DNA of 43,835 bases from a bacterium (GTDB lineage: Bacteria; Electryoneota; RPQS01). The notes under the pieces were generated by a model. The model worked only from the letters and a program-made list of their open reading frames with translations, searched no databases and was not told where the DNA came from. Positions 16,651-26,873 of the stretch are shown in pieces. The stretch spans positions 1 to 43,835 of the forward strand of contig JABWCQ010000004.1 in the NCBI GenBank assembly GCA_013360195.1. Reading direction: 5' to 3'. Every line of letters starts with the position of its first letter. Position 1 is the stretch's first letter. The translations under genes were made by a program, and so were the position numbers.

Positions 16651-19038
16651 TCAGTGCGATGCGGTATCCTGAGCAGAAGGGGCGGCAATTGCCCGAGTGG
16701 ATTTCTTAACGGGGAAAAGTTCGCGCCATACATCGACAATGTTCTCGGCATAGGTGACTTCCAGTCCCTGCCGCAGCGCCTTATCCAACTCAAGCCAATC
16801 CGGTTCATTCTCGGCAGGAATGATAACTTTCCGGATGCCGGCACGCTTAGCGGCCATTGTCTTTTCAGCAAGCCCGCCGATAGGGAGCACGTGGCCGCGC
16901 AGGGTTATCTCACCCGTCATTGCAATGTCAGCCGGCACGGGTGTCGTGGTAAGAGCTGATAGCAGCGCCGTAGCAAGCGTAATGCCCGCCGAGGGACCGT
17001 CCTTCGGAGTAGCCGCCTCGGGGATATGAAAATGCACGTCACACTTCTGCACAAAGTCCGCATGCACTCCCCATTCGGCGCCGTAGGCACGAATGAATGA
17101 TACGGCGGCGTGCGCGGATTCCTTCATCACGTCGCCTAAACGACCTGTCAATTGAATAGAACCTTTGCCCTTCATCACGCTAGCCTGAATGTTCAAAATC
17201 TCACCGCCCAAGGATGTCCACGCCAAACCGACGGCAGTGCCGATGCGGTCGCCTTTTTCGATCTGATTATCCTTGTAGGGCGGGACTCCGAGCATTTTGT
17301 CCAGCTTGTTGGGCTGCAGAGTAAAGGTCTTGCTGGAACTGCCGGCATTTTCTTTGGCGACTTTGCGGCAGACTCTGGCCATAAGTCTCTCAAGTTCACG
17401 GACACCGGATTCGCGGGTGTATGACGAGATGATTCTGTCCATTGCAGTTGGTGCAATGCTCAATTCGCCCTCTCTCAAGCCGTGGTCTCGCATCTGCTTG
17501 GGGAGCAGGAACTCGCGGGCGATGTGCATTTTTTCGTGGTGCAGATAACCATGAAGGTCAATAATCTCCATACGGTCCTGCAGCGGCAATGGAATGTCGT
17601 GCTTGATATTTGCAGTGGTGATAAATAGAATCTGCGAGAGATCAAAATCCACTTCGAGGTAGTGATCGGAAAAGGTCGAGTTTTGCTCCGGATCCAGCAC
17701 TTCGAGCAAAGCAGACGCAGGATCGCCGCGAAAGTCAGAAGACATCTTGTCAATTTCATCGAGGAGAAACACTGGATTCATCGAGCCTGCGCGCTTCATG
17801 CCCTGAATGATGCGGCCGGGCATTGAGCCGATGTAGGTTCTGCGATGACCGCGAATCTCCGCTTCATCACGCACGCCTCCCAAGGAAATTCTGACGAAAT
17901 TCCGTCCCATAGCGCGGGCGATTGAGCGACCGAGCGAGGTCTTGCCGACGCCGGGAGGTCCAACCAGACAGAGTATGGGTCCGCGGATTCTCTCAACACG
18001 CGCAAGGACTGCAAGATGCTCAAGGATTCTCTCCTTGGGTTTGCGCAGCCCGAAATGGTCTTCATCGAGAATCCGCTCTGCTTCGGTGAGATCCAGCCTG
18101 TCCGTAGTCGTCACGCCCCACGGCATGGCGAAGAGCCAGTCGAGGTAGTTTTTCAGGACGGTGGCTTCGGGTGACATCATCGGCATGCCGCGCAACTTGT
18201 CCATTTCCTCTTCCGCGCGCGTCCGCACTTCTTTAGGCATACGCAGTTTGCGCAGCTTCTTGCGATAGGCGATGACGTCCGAAAACTCTTCGTCACCTTC
18301 TTCACCCAGCTCCTTCTTGATAATCTTCATCTGTTCCTGGAGGAAGAAGTTGCGCTGCGTGCGGGAGATTTTTTCGCGAACTTGTCCTTCGATATTGCGC
18401 TCTATCTTGAGCAGTTCGATTTCCTCATCAAGGACGCGATTGATGTGTGAGTATTGCTCGGGAATATAGGACTGTTCGAGAATCTCTTGTTTGCGAACAG
18501 CCACCATTGGCAGGTGGGCGGCGATGAAATCGGCAACTGCGATGGGTTCATTCAGATTGTTCAGTGTCAGAAGAATTTCGTCGGGAAGCTGGCGGTTCAG
18601 ACTGACATAATCGCGGAAAGCGCGCAATGCCACTTTCATGTGCGCCCGTGCTTCGGCACCTTCGGCGCCACGCATCTCCAACGGCTCAATTGTCGCGTAG
18701 AGGCAATCGGATTCGGGCGACCACGCCGCGATTTTAGCCCTTCGGACACCTTCCACCAATACCTTGACAAGTCCATTGGGAAGCTTGAGAGTCTGCAACA
18801 CATTGGCGACAACACCGACTTCAAAGAGGTCCTTCGGGGCGATGTCTTCGGTGCCGGGGTCACGCTGAGTGACAAGGAGAATCCGCCGCTCTTGCAGCAT
18901 GGCTTTTTCTATGGCGACCAGAGTGGCTGCTCGTCCGATAAGGAGCGGGAATATCATCGAGGGGAAGACAACCACATCCCGCAGAGGCAGCACAGGGAGG
19001 AGGTCGGGTTCGCGGGTCTCGAAGGTTTCGATGGACAT
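16651..19038 (-). CDS. lon: ATP-dependent protease Lon
   Basis: A cytoplasmic AAA+ serine protease that degrades misfolded and regulatory proteins. It has 795 residues in the bacterial LonA arrangement: an N-terminal substrate domain (PVLPLRDVVVFPSM), a coiled-coil region, the AAA+ module (Walker A GPPGVGKTS, Walker B FLLDEIDKM) and the C-terminal protease domain with the catalytic Ser in KDGPSAGIT and a Lys in the region after TGEITLRG. The ATG at 19038 has no clear Shine-Dalgarno sequence. A hairpin with a T-run lies 29-61 nt upstream of it, between rpoN and lon. Confidence 0.97.
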   Translation of the reverse strand: MSIETFETREPDLLPVLPLRDVVVFPSMIFPLLIGRAATLVAIEKAMLQERRILLVTQRDPGTEDIAPKDLFEVGVVANVLQTLKLPNGLVKVLVEGVRRAKIAAWSPESDCLYATIEPLEMRGAEGAEARAHMKVALRAFRDYVSLNRQLPDEILLTLNNLNEPIAVADFIAAHLPMVAVRKQEILEQSYIPEQYSHINRVLDEEIELLKIERNIEGQVREKISRTQRNFFLQEQMKIIKKELGEEGDEEFSDVIAYRKKLRKLRMPKEVRTRAEEEMDKLRGMPMMSPEATVLKNYLDWLFAMPWGVTTTDRLDLTEAERILDEDHFGLRKPKERILEHLAVLARVERIRGPILCLVGPPGVGKTSLGRSIARAMGRNFVRISLGGVRDEAEIRGHRRTYIGSMPGRIIQGMKRAGSMNPVFLLDEIDKMSSDFRGDPASALLEVLDPEQNSTFSDHYLEVDFDLSQILFITTANIKHDIPLPLQDRMEIIDLHGYLHHEKMHIAREFLLPKQMRDHGLREGELSIAPTAMDRIISSYTRESGVRELERLMARVCRKVAKENAGSSSKTFTLQPNKLDKMLGVPPYKDNQIEKGDRIGTAVGLAWTSLGGEILNIQASVMKGKGSIQLTGRLGDVMKESAHAAVSFIRAYGAEWGVHADFVQKCDVHFHIPEAATPKDGPSAGITLATALLSALTTTPVPADIAMTGEITLRGHVLPIGGLAEKTMAAKRAGIRKVIIPAENEPDWLELDKALRQGLEVTYAENIVDVWRELFPVKKSTRAIAAPSAQDTASH

Positions 19039-19066
19039 GTTAATTCAGGGAATTTTGTGACATGGA

Positions 19067-19110
19067 AAACAAAACCGGCTGACCGAAGCGGTCAACCGGC
19101 TATCAAGATA
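19067..19110 (-). terminator. rpoN-lon intergenic hairpin, terminator or lon leader element
   Basis: Arms at 19075-19084 and 19090-19099 form a 10-bp stem (with a T-G pair on the minus strand), followed by TTTTGTTTT. This looks like an rpoN terminator. However, TATCTT, the -10 form used in this window, sits just upstream on the minus strand (19110-19105), though without a good -35. If that promoter is used, the hairpin lies in the lon leader and could act as an attenuator. Confidence 0.65.
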
Positions 19111-19143
19111 CGAAAGTTTTGGCAGAAAAGCTAAGGTTCGGGC

Positions 19144-20631
19144 TCAGATTTCTCGACGGAGGCGCTTCACCGGAATGCTGAGCTGTTCACGATATTTTTG
19201 AACGGTTCGGCGAGCAATTGGGAAACCTTCTTCGGCCAACATTTCAGCGATGGCTTGATCACTCAGCGGGTCACCTTTATCCTCGGCATCGATGATTTCC
19301 TGCAGGCGGGACTTAATGACCTTCGTGGAGATTTCTTCACCGTCGGAGGTTTCCATCCGTTCGCTGAAGAAGTACTTGAGTTCGAAAACGCCCCATTCCG
19401 TTTGCACGTACTTACCGTTCGTAACGCGGGAGATTGTGGAGATGTCCATCCCGATGTCTTCTGCGATATCCTGCAGAATCATCGGTTTCAAGTGCTCGCG
19501 GCCTTTCATGAAGAAATCCTTTTGACGCTCCACAATCGCCCTCATTGTCCGCAGAATCGTGGCACGGCGCTGATGAATTGCATTGATAAACCAGCGCGCG
19601 CTTTCAAGTTTGCGTGTGACGAACTCCTTGACCTTCTTGTCCGTGTTTCCGGACAGGAACATTTCCTTGTAGGCGGTGTTGACGTGAAAGTTGGGAGTAT
19701 TTCCGTCATTCAGGAAGACGGCGAACTCACCCTCGTCATTAACTCGTGCCACAACGAGATCAGGAACAATGTAGTTCTGTTTTTCATCAAAGTAACCTTC
19801 ACCGGGCTTTGGATTCAGCCGGCGAATATCCTCGTAGGCGGACTTGACTTCATCCAAAGATACGGCGAGCTTGCGCGCGACAATTTCGAAACGTTTATTC
19901 ATGAAATCGTCATACGTTTCGGTCAGCATGCGAATGGCTGTGCGGAACTTGTGCGGGTCGTCTTTCTGCCGCAATTGAATCAACAGGCATTCGCGGAGGT
20001 CGCGGGCTGCAATCCCGGGCGGGTCGAGTTCCTGAACGATGTGAAGAACTTTTACGGCCAGCGGCACGTCCACATTCAGTTCGCGAGCGATTTCTTCGAC
20101 GGGATAGCTTAAGAAGCCATCGCGATTAACAGAGCCGATGATGTATTGCCCGACCCTGTACTCTTCGTCGGACAGTCTTTGCAACCTAAGCTGGTCTTCC
20201 AGATATTCTGCAAGCGATTGGACGAAGGGGCGCGGCAATTCGCCAAGTTCTTCGCCGGTACCGGTGAATCGAGAGGCCTTATAAAAGGACTGGTCTTCAT
20301 CGTTGAGGAAACTGTCCCAATCCACATCCTCTTCCGTACGGGATTCGCGACTATCGAGTTCATCCCTTTCGCTTCGGACGGGCGGCTCATATCCGCTGTC
20401 TTCGTTGTCATCGAGCGCAGCGGCGGAGGAGTCCGTTTCGACTTCGGACACAGATTTGTCTACAACCGCTTCATCTTCGGCCACCTCTTCGAGGAACGGA
20501 TTCTCCTGCAGCTCAGCACGGACGCGGAGTTCGAGCTCGAGCATGGGGAGTTGAATAAGTTCACTCCGCAGGATTTGCTGCGGCTGAAGATATTGCTGAA
20601 GATCGGGTTTAAGGACTTGTCTTAATTCCAT
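19144..20631 (-). CDS. rpoN: RNA polymerase sigma-54 factor
   Basis: Alternative sigma factor that binds -24/-12 promoters and needs an ATP-driven enhancer-binding activator. It has 495 residues. Region I (1-50) is Gln/Leu-rich (LQQYLQPQQILRSELIQLP). An acidic linker (~50-110) follows, then the core-binding and HTH domains, then the RpoN box ARRTVQKYRE (473-482) near the C-terminus. GAGGG lies 7 nt before the ATG. It follows lptB as in the enterobacterial lpt-rpoN cluster, but with a 292-nt gap that holds a near-perfect sigma-54 promoter of its own. No enhancer-binding activator is encoded in this window. Confidence 0.97.
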   Translation of the reverse strand: MELRQVLKPDLQQYLQPQQILRSELIQLPMLELELRVRAELQENPFLEEVAEDEAVVDKSVSEVETDSSAAALDDNEDSGYEPPVRSERDELDSRESRTEEDVDWDSFLNDEDQSFYKASRFTGTGEELGELPRPFVQSLAEYLEDQLRLQRLSDEEYRVGQYIIGSVNRDGFLSYPVEEIARELNVDVPLAVKVLHIVQELDPPGIAARDLRECLLIQLRQKDDPHKFRTAIRMLTETYDDFMNKRFEIVARKLAVSLDEVKSAYEDIRRLNPKPGEGYFDEKQNYIVPDLVVARVNDEGEFAVFLNDGNTPNFHVNTAYKEMFLSGNTDKKVKEFVTRKLESARWFINAIHQRRATILRTMRAIVERQKDFFMKGREHLKPMILQDIAEDIGMDISTISRVTNGKYVQTEWGVFELKYFFSERMETSDGEEISTKVIKSRLQEIIDAEDKGDPLSDQAIAEMLAEEGFPIARRTVQKYREQLSIPVKRLRREI

Positions 20632-20663
20632 CGGATACCCTCATGGTCCAGTCGGTGGGGAGG

Positions 20664-20709
20664 CTTAGGCGGCGGGAACAGGATTGGGTGGGGAATCCGG
20701 TCGCCTAAG
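20664..20709 (-). promoter_or_regulatory. Structured rpoN leader (inverted repeat)
   Basis: CTTAGGCG (20664-20671) pairs with CGCCTAAG (20702-20709). GGATT/AATCC forms a smaller stem inside. Both lie between the predicted sigma-54 start (~20721) and the rpoN ATG, so the transcript would begin with this fold. Confidence 0.45.
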
Positions 20710-20731
20710 TCATGGCAGATACATCGGAAAA

Positions 20732-20747
20732 AGCAAAGTATGTGCCA
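20732..20747 (-). promoter_or_regulatory. Sigma-54 promoter upstream of rpoN
   Basis: The minus strand reads TGGCACATACTTTGCT, which matches TGGCACRNNNNTTGCW at every defined position. The predicted start is near 20721, ~90 nt before the rpoN ATG. Confidence 0.85.
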
Positions 20748-20923
20748 TCGAGAAAATCCACCAAAAGTCATGGTTTCGAAGCGGGACGTTTAAGAAACGA
20801 ACCTCATTCAACCTAAAATAAACAAATACTTAAGAAGGGGCGAACAAACCCTGACACAGGCGAAGTGTGAATCGGAATGTATTGCGCCTGCCCCATGCGG
20901 CAAAGCAGGTTCTATAACATTCA

Positions 20924-21703
20924 TCAGAGCCGGAAAGAATCGCCGAGGTAGATGCGGCGTGCTTCCTCGCTGCTGGCGAGAAATTCCGCGGTACCTTCCA
21001 TGAGGAGCCTGCCGCTGTAAATCAAGTATGCCCGGTCAGTTATCGCAAGAGTTTCCCGGACGTTATGGTCGGTTATTAACACGCCTATGCCACGATCTTT
21101 TAATGATCGAACAATAGTTTGAATGTCGGCAACGGCAATCGGGTCAATTCCGGCGAATGGTTCATCGAGCAGCATGAATTTCGGCCGGGTGACAAGAGAC
21201 CGAGCGATCTCAACGCGACGGCGTTCTCCGCCGGAAAGTTGAAATCCCTTGTTGTTTACAACGTGCTCGAGTCGGAACTCAGCTATCAGCTCATCCGCAC
21301 GAAGTTTGCGTTCTGCCCGGGAAATGGGAAGCAACTCAAGGATTGCCATCAAATTCTGGCGCACAGTCAGTTTTCTGAAGACTGACGGTTCTTGCGAGAG
21401 GTAGCCCATGCCGAGCCTCGCCCGCTTATACATCGGCCAATGAGTGACTTCTGCATTTCCGAGATACACATGACCGGACTTTGGCCGGATCATGCCGGTC
21501 ATCATGTAGAAAGAAGTCGTCTTGCCGGCTCCGTTCGGACCGAGCAACCCCACGATTTCCCCAGTATTCACATACACGGAGACGCCGTCCACGACCTTTC
21601 GTTTGCCATAGAATTTCACGAGTTCCTGACCACGCAGCGTCGTGGAGAATTCCGGAGCCGTAAGGGACACAGCCGATGCGTGTGAATCTACTAAATCATT
21701 CAC
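20924..21703 (-). CDS. lptB: LPS export ABC transporter ATPase LptB
   Basis: The cytoplasmic ATPase that powers LPS extraction from the inner membrane with LptFG, feeding the LptC-LptA bridge. It has 259 residues: Walker A GPNGAGKT (55-62), Q-loop near SQEPSVF, signature LSGGE, Walker [13 protein letters not shown] and the switch His in ITDHNVRE. These are hallmarks of LptB. The start is a GTG whose GTGA overlaps the yfhO-like stop, so it is coupled to the gene upstream. The ~22-residue N-terminal extension is slightly longer than usual. lptF and lptG are not in the window. Confidence 0.96.
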   Translation of the reverse strand: MNDLVDSHASAVSLTAPEFSTTLRGQELVKFYGKRKVVDGVSVYVNTGEIVGLLGPNGAGKTTSFYMMTGMIRPKSGHVYLGNAEVTHWPMYKRARLGMGYLSQEPSVFRKLTVRQNLMAILELLPISRAERKLRADELIAEFRLEHVVNNKGFQLSGGERRRVEIARSLVTRPKFMLLDEPFAGIDPIAVADIQTIVRSLKDRGIGVLITDHNVRETLAITDRAYLIYSGRLLMEGTAEFLASSEEARRIYLGDSFRL

Positions 21704-24198
21704 TCCGCTGTCTCACGTTTACGATTTACGAACCAGAAACCTGCGCCCACCAGGAGCAGCACGATAAAGTGAGATATCGTGGCGAGGTTTGCGCCGAGCG
21801 CTTCGCGGCTGCCAAGATACTCGAACTTCACATTGTGTTTTCCCGCAGGCAGATATACGCCGCGCGAGAATCCGTTGACAAGATAGATTTCCGCAATTTG
21901 CCCGTCCACCGTCGCTTGCCACTCTGGCTTGTAATAGGCATCCGCGAGCACCAAAAGTCCGGGTTCGTTGTTTTCAGTCGCAATTTCGACCCGATGGGCC
22001 TCATGCAGAGTTACGCGAGCTGCCGCCAACGAATCGGCACCAATTCTGCCGGGCAAGTCGGTGTTGAGCACAGCGACTTGTGTGAACGGAAAGCCGGGTC
22101 TGCGCATGGTTTCAAAAGCATTAGTTCTGTCCTTGATAACCAGCACGGAGTCGATGAAATAGGCGCGGTCTTTGACGTTCGGGACGCGGTAAGCGGCCAT
22201 CCTTGCTGAACCATCTTCATAAGCCTTCGCATATCCGAGTTCAGGGGGCAATAAGCCCTCAGTGATGATATAGCGACAATTCAAGGAAGCAAGGAGCTCG
22301 TTGTTCAGCGGGAAATTCTTATTGGTTCCGTTGTAAAACAGATTGTCCGCCATGTCCTGCCAACTTCTCATTTTCGCGCCATGGTATCCGCCAAGCGATT
22401 CGACTCCCCACGCCGCCCAGCGATTATCCTGATTCAGCCGACCGACGGGGAATACTCTGAACACGCCATCTTCAGCCTGTAGTGCAGTGACGACGCGATT
22501 GGGCTGAAGGGAGGTCAACTGCTGGCCCTTGGGCTGCGGAGTGAAGAAGTTCTGATTGAAGACACCAAGGTCAATGACCGTCAGCAGCAGCAGGCAGCCA
22601 ATCAGCAAATTGCGCGACAATTTTTTCATCATGAACATCAGAATCGCGCCGAAGGCAACTACCAGCAGAAACAAACGCACGGTCAGGTCTTTGGCGAACA
22701 TTGAAGCGCGTTCATTCACAAGCTGAGTGATCTGTCCGGGCTGATACCGCTGTGCTTCACCTTCCTTCGTCAAACTTGCAAGACTCTTCGCAAGACCGTC
22801 ACCACCGACCAGCGCAATCACCAGCAGAACTCCGCAGGCAATTACGGCATAACGAACGGCCTTCTGCCACTTCGCGTTGTCCTGATTCTCCTCGAGTTTG
22901 CGAAACCCGAAAGCAGCGAGGATTGCAGCCGCGATGATAACGAGCAGCAGGATGAGCGACGGAGTTCTGAATTTGTCGAAGAAAGGAACGTAGTTGAAAA
23001 AGATACTGTAGAAGCTTTGAAAGTGCTTGCCGAATGAAAGCAAAATCGAGAAGACAGACAGGCTCAGCAGTCCCCACACGAGCCGGGACTTCCTGCCAAT
23101 CAGAGCAAAGACCGCCAGCAGCAGCGGAACAATTCCGAAGTAGAAGCTGGACGAGGTAAACAGCATGTCACCCCAATAGGTCGGTGACTTCAAACCGTAC
23201 CACGAGGGGAAGATGAGTGTAATGAGCTCAGCCGGTGCCATACTCCACGAGGTAGCGTCCTCGATTGTATAGCCCTTGCTTCCGGCAGCACCGATGGCCG
23301 GACCCATACCGCGAATAGAGGAGTCAACATACTCGAACAACGGCACGTACCAAAGCGCTCCGACGCATGCTGCCAATGCAACCGCCACTCCCAATTGACC
23401 TCCGGCAGTGAGGACTCTCGCCATTCCGCCTTCCCGCAGTTCGTGGATGGCCCACGTGATGAACAGAATGCCGACGGACAGTCCGGTATAGAATAGTACC
23501 TGAGTGTGTCCGCCGTGCTGAATCTGCCATCCAAAAACCATCGCAAAAAGAGCAAGGTCAAGCAGCCTTCGTTTTTCGAAGACCTGCCAGCCCAGAAACA
23601 GCAGGATTGGAATGTAGATAAAAGTCGCGAGCTTGCCGCCGTGCGAAGCGGTCACAAGCGATATGAAGTATGGGTTCCATGCAAGGACTAATCCGCACAG
23701 GACAGCAAGCACAACTCCGAATCCAAGGCGGCGAACAACATAGTAAACGAACAGGCCGGCGTATAATAAGAGAGCGACAAGCCATTTCTCTCCCCGGGTC
23801 GGACCAGAGTAGTCGCCCAGGAGCAGCACGTAGTTAGTGAACATGTCCGCCCAGTAGCGCGGATTGACCCATCTATAGGCCAGCGAATATGCACCGCCCA
23901 CGTATTCATAATTCGAGTAGGCTCCGGCCGCGAACGAAGGGAAACCGCCGTACAATTCCGGGCACCAGAGCGGGTATTGACCTTTCTCTGCTTCGCGAAT
24001 CGCAAAGGTATTGAGAGCGACAGATGCTTCGGTATCGTCTCCCGCCGAAAAAACCTTGTTGCCGATAACGACCTGGTTGAACAACACGACAACAAGCAGG
24101 TAGATTGCCAACACTCCAAGAACGTCTGGCAGCCACGTGGGTAATTGTTTTGCGTTGGGGTTGACTGCTTGTACGGGCTTTGCCGGTTTAGCGCTCAC
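21700..24198 (-). CDS. YfhO-family multi-pass membrane protein (GT-C-like)
   Basis: An 832-residue integral membrane protein with about a dozen hydrophobic segments and a soluble C-terminal domain. Near the N-terminus a first TM is followed by KVFSAGDD and then [16 protein letters not shown], the motif typical of the YfhO family, which is thought to include GT-C-fold glycosyltransferases using lipid-linked sugars. The C-terminal part ([18 protein letters not shown]) also matches the family. I choose the GTG at 24198 because GGAG lies 7 nt upstream and it follows the lptA-like stop by 13 nt. A TTG at 24243 is possible. Its place between lptA- and lptB-type genes suggests it acts on LPS or another envelope glycan. 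The substrate is unknown. Confidence 0.85.
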   Translation of the reverse strand: MSAKPAKPVQAVNPNAKQLPTWLPDVLGVLAIYLLVVVLFNQVVIGNKVFSAGDDTEASVALNTFAIREAEKGQYPLWCPELYGGFPSFAAGAYSNYEYVGGAYSLAYRWVNPRYWADMFTNYVLLLGDYSGPTRGEKWLVALLLYAGLFVYYVVRRLGFGVVLAVLCGLVLAWNPYFISLVTASHGGKLATFIYIPILLFLGWQVFEKRRLLDLALFAMVFGWQIQHGGHTQVLFYTGLSVGILFITWAIHELREGGMARVLTAGGQLGVAVALAACVGALWYVPLFEYVDSSIRGMGPAIGAAGSKGYTIEDATSWSMAPAELITLIFPSWYGLKSPTYWGDMLFTSSSFYFGIVPLLLAVFALIGRKSRLVWGLLSLSVFSILLSFGKHFQSFYSIFFNYVPFFDKFRTPSLILLLVIIAAAILAAFGFRKLEENQDNAKWQKAVRYAVIACGVLLVIALVGGDGLAKSLASLTKEGEAQRYQPGQITQLVNERASMFAKDLTVRLFLLVVAFGAILMFMMKKLSRNLLIGCLLLLTVIDLGVFNQNFFTPQPKGQQLTSLQPNRVVTALQAEDGVFRVFPVGRLNQDNRWAAWGVESLGGYHGAKMRSWQDMADNLFYNGTNKNFPLNNELLASLNCRYIITEGLLPPELGYAKAYEDGSARMAAYRVPNVKDRAYFIDSVLVIKDRTNAFETMRRPGFPFTQVAVLNTDLPGRIGADSLAAARVTLHEAHRVEIATENNEPGLLVLADAYYKPEWQATVDGQIAEIYLVNGFSRGVYLPAGKHNVKFEYLGSREALGANLATISHFIVLLLVGAGFWFVNRKRETAE

Positions 24199-24211
24199 AA
24201 TTGGACTCCGG

Positions 24212-25300
24212 TCACGGTTTGCTTGCCGCGGGTGACGCGACAAGAGATTCGGGGGTGTATTTCCCTTGCGTTCCGCCTTCCACTCGAATTTTCGAAATGC
24301 GGCGGTTTTCGAAAGTAATGAGAAGCTTGTCGCCGCTGGTCACATTCAGACCTTGGGCATCTTGTTTGTCGCGCACAAAATACGTGGCGGTTGCATTTTC
24401 TTCGACAAGCGCACGCGACAGCATGCTGTTGTCAATCCAAAGAGTCATTTGTTTACCCGTCAGAACTTGTCGAGGTGCCCCGGGTAGAGAATCAGAAGGA
24501 CTTGACGCGATAGCGCTTCCTTGTACTTCAACCATTTCCAACTCTTCCTCTTTGAAGTGAAGTCGCATCGTATCCCCGTAGATACTGTCCGCTCCGGAAA
24601 GTGCAAGCGGACTTCCGGACAGTTCAGCAAACATGGAGTCGGGATAGAACTCGAGCAGTTGACCGAAAGCTGTCAAGCTGTCACGCAGAATAATGACATT
24701 TCCGCGAGTTGTGGCAAGCGCACGTGATTCACTGTAAGAGATCGTGTCACCTGCAATTTCGGTATCGATGAAGCCGGTGCTATCCATACGGGTCAGGACA
24801 GGGTCACGCGACACCCACGCAGAGCGGTCACGATGGTCAAAGAATCCGATTCCTCCGGTGATCTTCAACCCGCGCGAATCGTATTTCACACGGACATTGT
24901 CATAGAGATATCCAATTCCCAGCCGTTCCCGGTACAGAGCCCGGTCACAGTAGATGGAAATCGTGTCCTGATATATCCGAACATCGCCGATAGCCTCGAC
25001 TTCTTCCGTCCAGTCATTGTAGATGACTTCCCGGGCGAACATGATTCGCTTGCCGTCTTGAAACTCCACATTTTGGCGGAAGATGAGCCGCCCCGAGTCG
25101 GGATAGTACAGCGCTTGTTCGCACGTGATGTTCAGGCTGTCCTTTACAATCAGAACATCACCAATCAATTCCTGAATCGTTTGACCCTGCTCCTGCAGAT
25201 AACGGAGGGTGTTTGCCCGCCGCAGCTCAACCGCGCCGCGGGGAGACTGTGCAATCGCACATGCGACAAGGAAAGCGAGTATCAGGAAAAGCCGAGTCAC
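24212..25300 (-). CDS. lptA: LptA/OstA-like periplasmic LPS-transport protein
   Basis: 362 residues with a signal peptide (LVACAIAQS). The body is a series of beta-strand repeats of the OstA/LptA type, such as VLIVKDSLNITCEQALYY, VRIYQDTISIYCDRALYR and GNVIILRDSLTAFGQLLEFY. LptA forms the periplasmic bridge that carries LPS to LptD at the outer membrane. Enterobacterial LptA has about 185 residues. This one is twice that, as in many FCB-group OstA-like proteins, so a longer bridge is likely. The GTG start overlaps the lptC stop by 4 nt (GTGA). The gene symbol is given on family and context. Confidence 0.85.
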   Translation of the reverse strand: MTRLFLILAFLVACAIAQSPRGAVELRRANTLRYLQEQGQTIQELIGDVLIVKDSLNITCEQALYYPDSGRLIFRQNVEFQDGKRIMFAREVIYNDWTEEVEAIGDVRIYQDTISIYCDRALYRERLGIGYLYDNVRVKYDSRGLKITGGIGFFDHRDRSAWVSRDPVLTRMDSTGFIDTEIAGDTISYSESRALATTRGNVIILRDSLTAFGQLLEFYPDSMFAELSGSPLALSGADSIYGDTMRLHFKEEELEMVEVQGSAIASSPSDSLPGAPRQVLTGKQMTLWIDNSMLSRALVEENATATYFVRDKQDAQGLNVTSGDKLLITFENRRISKIRVEGGTQGKYTPESLVASPAASKP

Positions 25301-25890
25301 GGAACGAGAGAATCATTTATCTGTACAGTATCAGGCGGAGCCGCAGGTGACGACTTGGATGGCCGGTCACGCAGAGTTACACCGGAAGGATCAAGTACTG
25401 TCCAATTCCGAAGGTTCTTGTCAGCTCGAAACCCCGTACCATATATTGTATCGGTGGGCGTCGAGATTTTGACAGGTCCGTCGGCGAATATCAGCCCCTG
25501 TGCATGGTCATACCGGAGCACATCTGTCTCAAGCCGTTCTCCGCTGTCCGAAACTGCAACAACGTGCCCGAAGGCATTGAGATTGCGGGATGTTTCCGAT
25601 GCAGTCCCCGAATCCGCCCAAATGCGCGTTCGTTGATTACCTTGCTCATCAAAAAAATCTGCGACAATGCCGCTATCGAGAATAATGAGATTCTGCTTTT
25701 CGAATTGCAGTACCCGTCCTGCGTCAATCAAGGTAGCGAGCCGGTCTTCTGTATAGAACGAAATGCGCGCACCAAAGAGTTCCTGCTCCGGATAAACCTC
25801 TTCTGCGGGAGTTTGCGGTGGCGGCGAAGGGGTGGAGCACCCGAAACAAAGAATCAGCGCGGTCCAGGCAAACAGCACCCGGAGAATCAT
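25297..25890 (-). CDS. lptC: LPS export protein LptC (lipoprotein-like)
   Basis: LptC couples the LptBFG transporter to the LptA bridge. It has 197 residues. The fold signature is visible: VYPEQELFGARISFYTED, ADSGTASETSRNLNAFGHV and ADGPVKISTPTDTIYGTGF, the last being the usual LptC motif. Instead of a single TM anchor, the N-terminus has a lipobox (LILCFGC), so it is probably lipid-anchored. The Pro-rich linker after the Cys supports that. ATGA overlap with kdsD upstream and GTGA overlap with lptA downstream. Confidence 0.88.
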   Translation of the reverse strand: MILRVLFAWTALILCFGCSTPSPPPQTPAEEVYPEQELFGARISFYTEDRLATLIDAGRVLQFEKQNLIILDSGIVADFFDEQGNQRTRIWADSGTASETSRNLNAFGHVVAVSDSGERLETDVLRYDHAQGLIFADGPVKISTPTDTIYGTGFRADKNLRNWTVLDPSGVTLRDRPSKSSPAAPPDTVQINDSLVP

Positions 25891-26873
25891 CTTCCGATAC
25901 CGGATTTAAGCAGGTCGTGCATGTGAACGATACCCACCAGTTTGCCGCTCTCTTCAACAACAGGAAGCACCATGATATTGAATTGTTCCATGATATTCAC
26001 TGCTCTGCTGACCAACAAGTCCGGTGAAACGGTTTTTGGGTTGCGCGTTGCCACTTCACCAATCTTTACACGCGACAAGTCAACATTTCGTTCAAGCGAC
26101 CGCCGCAGATCACCGTCGGTGAAAATCCCAAGCAGATTGCCTTGGTCGTCAACTACACAAACGGCGCCAAGTCTTTGCCTGGTCATGCACATGATTGAAG
26201 TCTTGAGGTCGTCCTTGCTGTTTACAATCGGCATCTCGTTTTCAGCATGCATGACATCCTGAATTGTGAGCGAGAGCCGTCTTCCCAGCGCACCGCCCGG
26301 GTGCAGGAACTTGAAGTCCTCGGCTTGAAATCCCTTCGCTTTCAGCAAAGCGACAGCCAAAGCGTCACCCAATGCCAATGCAGCGGTCGTGGAAGCAGTC
26401 GGCGCGAGGTTCATCGGGCAGCCTTCCTCCGACACGGAAGCATCGAGAACAACATCGCACTTTTCTGCCATTCCGCTGTTGACGTTTCCCAGCAGTCCGA
26501 TAATGGGAATACCAAGGATTTTCAAGTAAGGCAGTACAGCCCATAATTCATCCGTCTCGCCACTCTTGGAAATAACAATGGCAGCATCCTCCTTCGTTAC
26601 CATACCAAGGTCGCCGTGGACCGCTTCGGAAGGATGAAGGAAACTAGACGGGGTGCCTGTGGAGGCAAGAGTCGCGGAAATCTTTCTGCCAATATGCCCG
26701 CTCTTGCCCACTCCGGTTACAACGACATGTCCGCGGACATTCAAAAGAAGTCTGATGGCCTTCTCGAAGTCCCCGTTGATACGGTTTATCAGCCCGGTAA
26801 CGGCTGCAGCCTCAACTTCGAGCAAGTGCCGTGCTGCCTCAAGTGAAGCGGGAACGTTTTGCTGTGGGCTCAT
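25887..26873 (-). CDS. kdsD: D-arabinose 5-phosphate isomerase KdsD (KpsF/GutQ)
   Basis: Converts ribulose 5-phosphate to arabinose 5-phosphate, the first step in Kdo synthesis. It has 328 residues, as expected: an N-terminal SIS sugar-isomerase domain (VVVTGVGKSGHIGRKISAT, HPSEAVHGDLGM, SKSGETDEL) and two C-terminal CBS domains (IMCMTRQRLGAVCVVDDQGN; IMEQFNIMVLPVVEESG). The ATGA overlap with kdsC couples them. It sits first or second in the Kdo/Lpt operon, as in enterobacteria with the two kds genes swapped. Confidence 0.96.
   Translation of the reverse strand: MSPQQNVPASLEAARHLLEVEAAAVTGLINRINGDFEKAIRLLLNVRGHVVVTGVGKSGHIGRKISATLASTGTPSSFLHPSEAVHGDLGMVTKEDAAIVISKSGETDELWAVLPYLKILGIPIIGLLGNVNSGMAEKCDVVLDASVSEEGCPMNLAPTASTTAALALGDALAVALLKAKGFQAEDFKFLHPGGALGRRLSLTIQDVMHAENEMPIVNSKDDLKTSIMCMTRQRLGAVCVVDDQGNLLGIFTDGDLRRSLERNVDLSRVKIGEVATRNPKTVSPDLLVSRAVNIMEQFNIMVLPVVEESGKLVGIVHMHDLLKSGIGR

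Noticed and set aside
19198-20112. Plus-strand open frame of 304 codons
   Set aside because: Antisense to rpoN, with no family resemblance.
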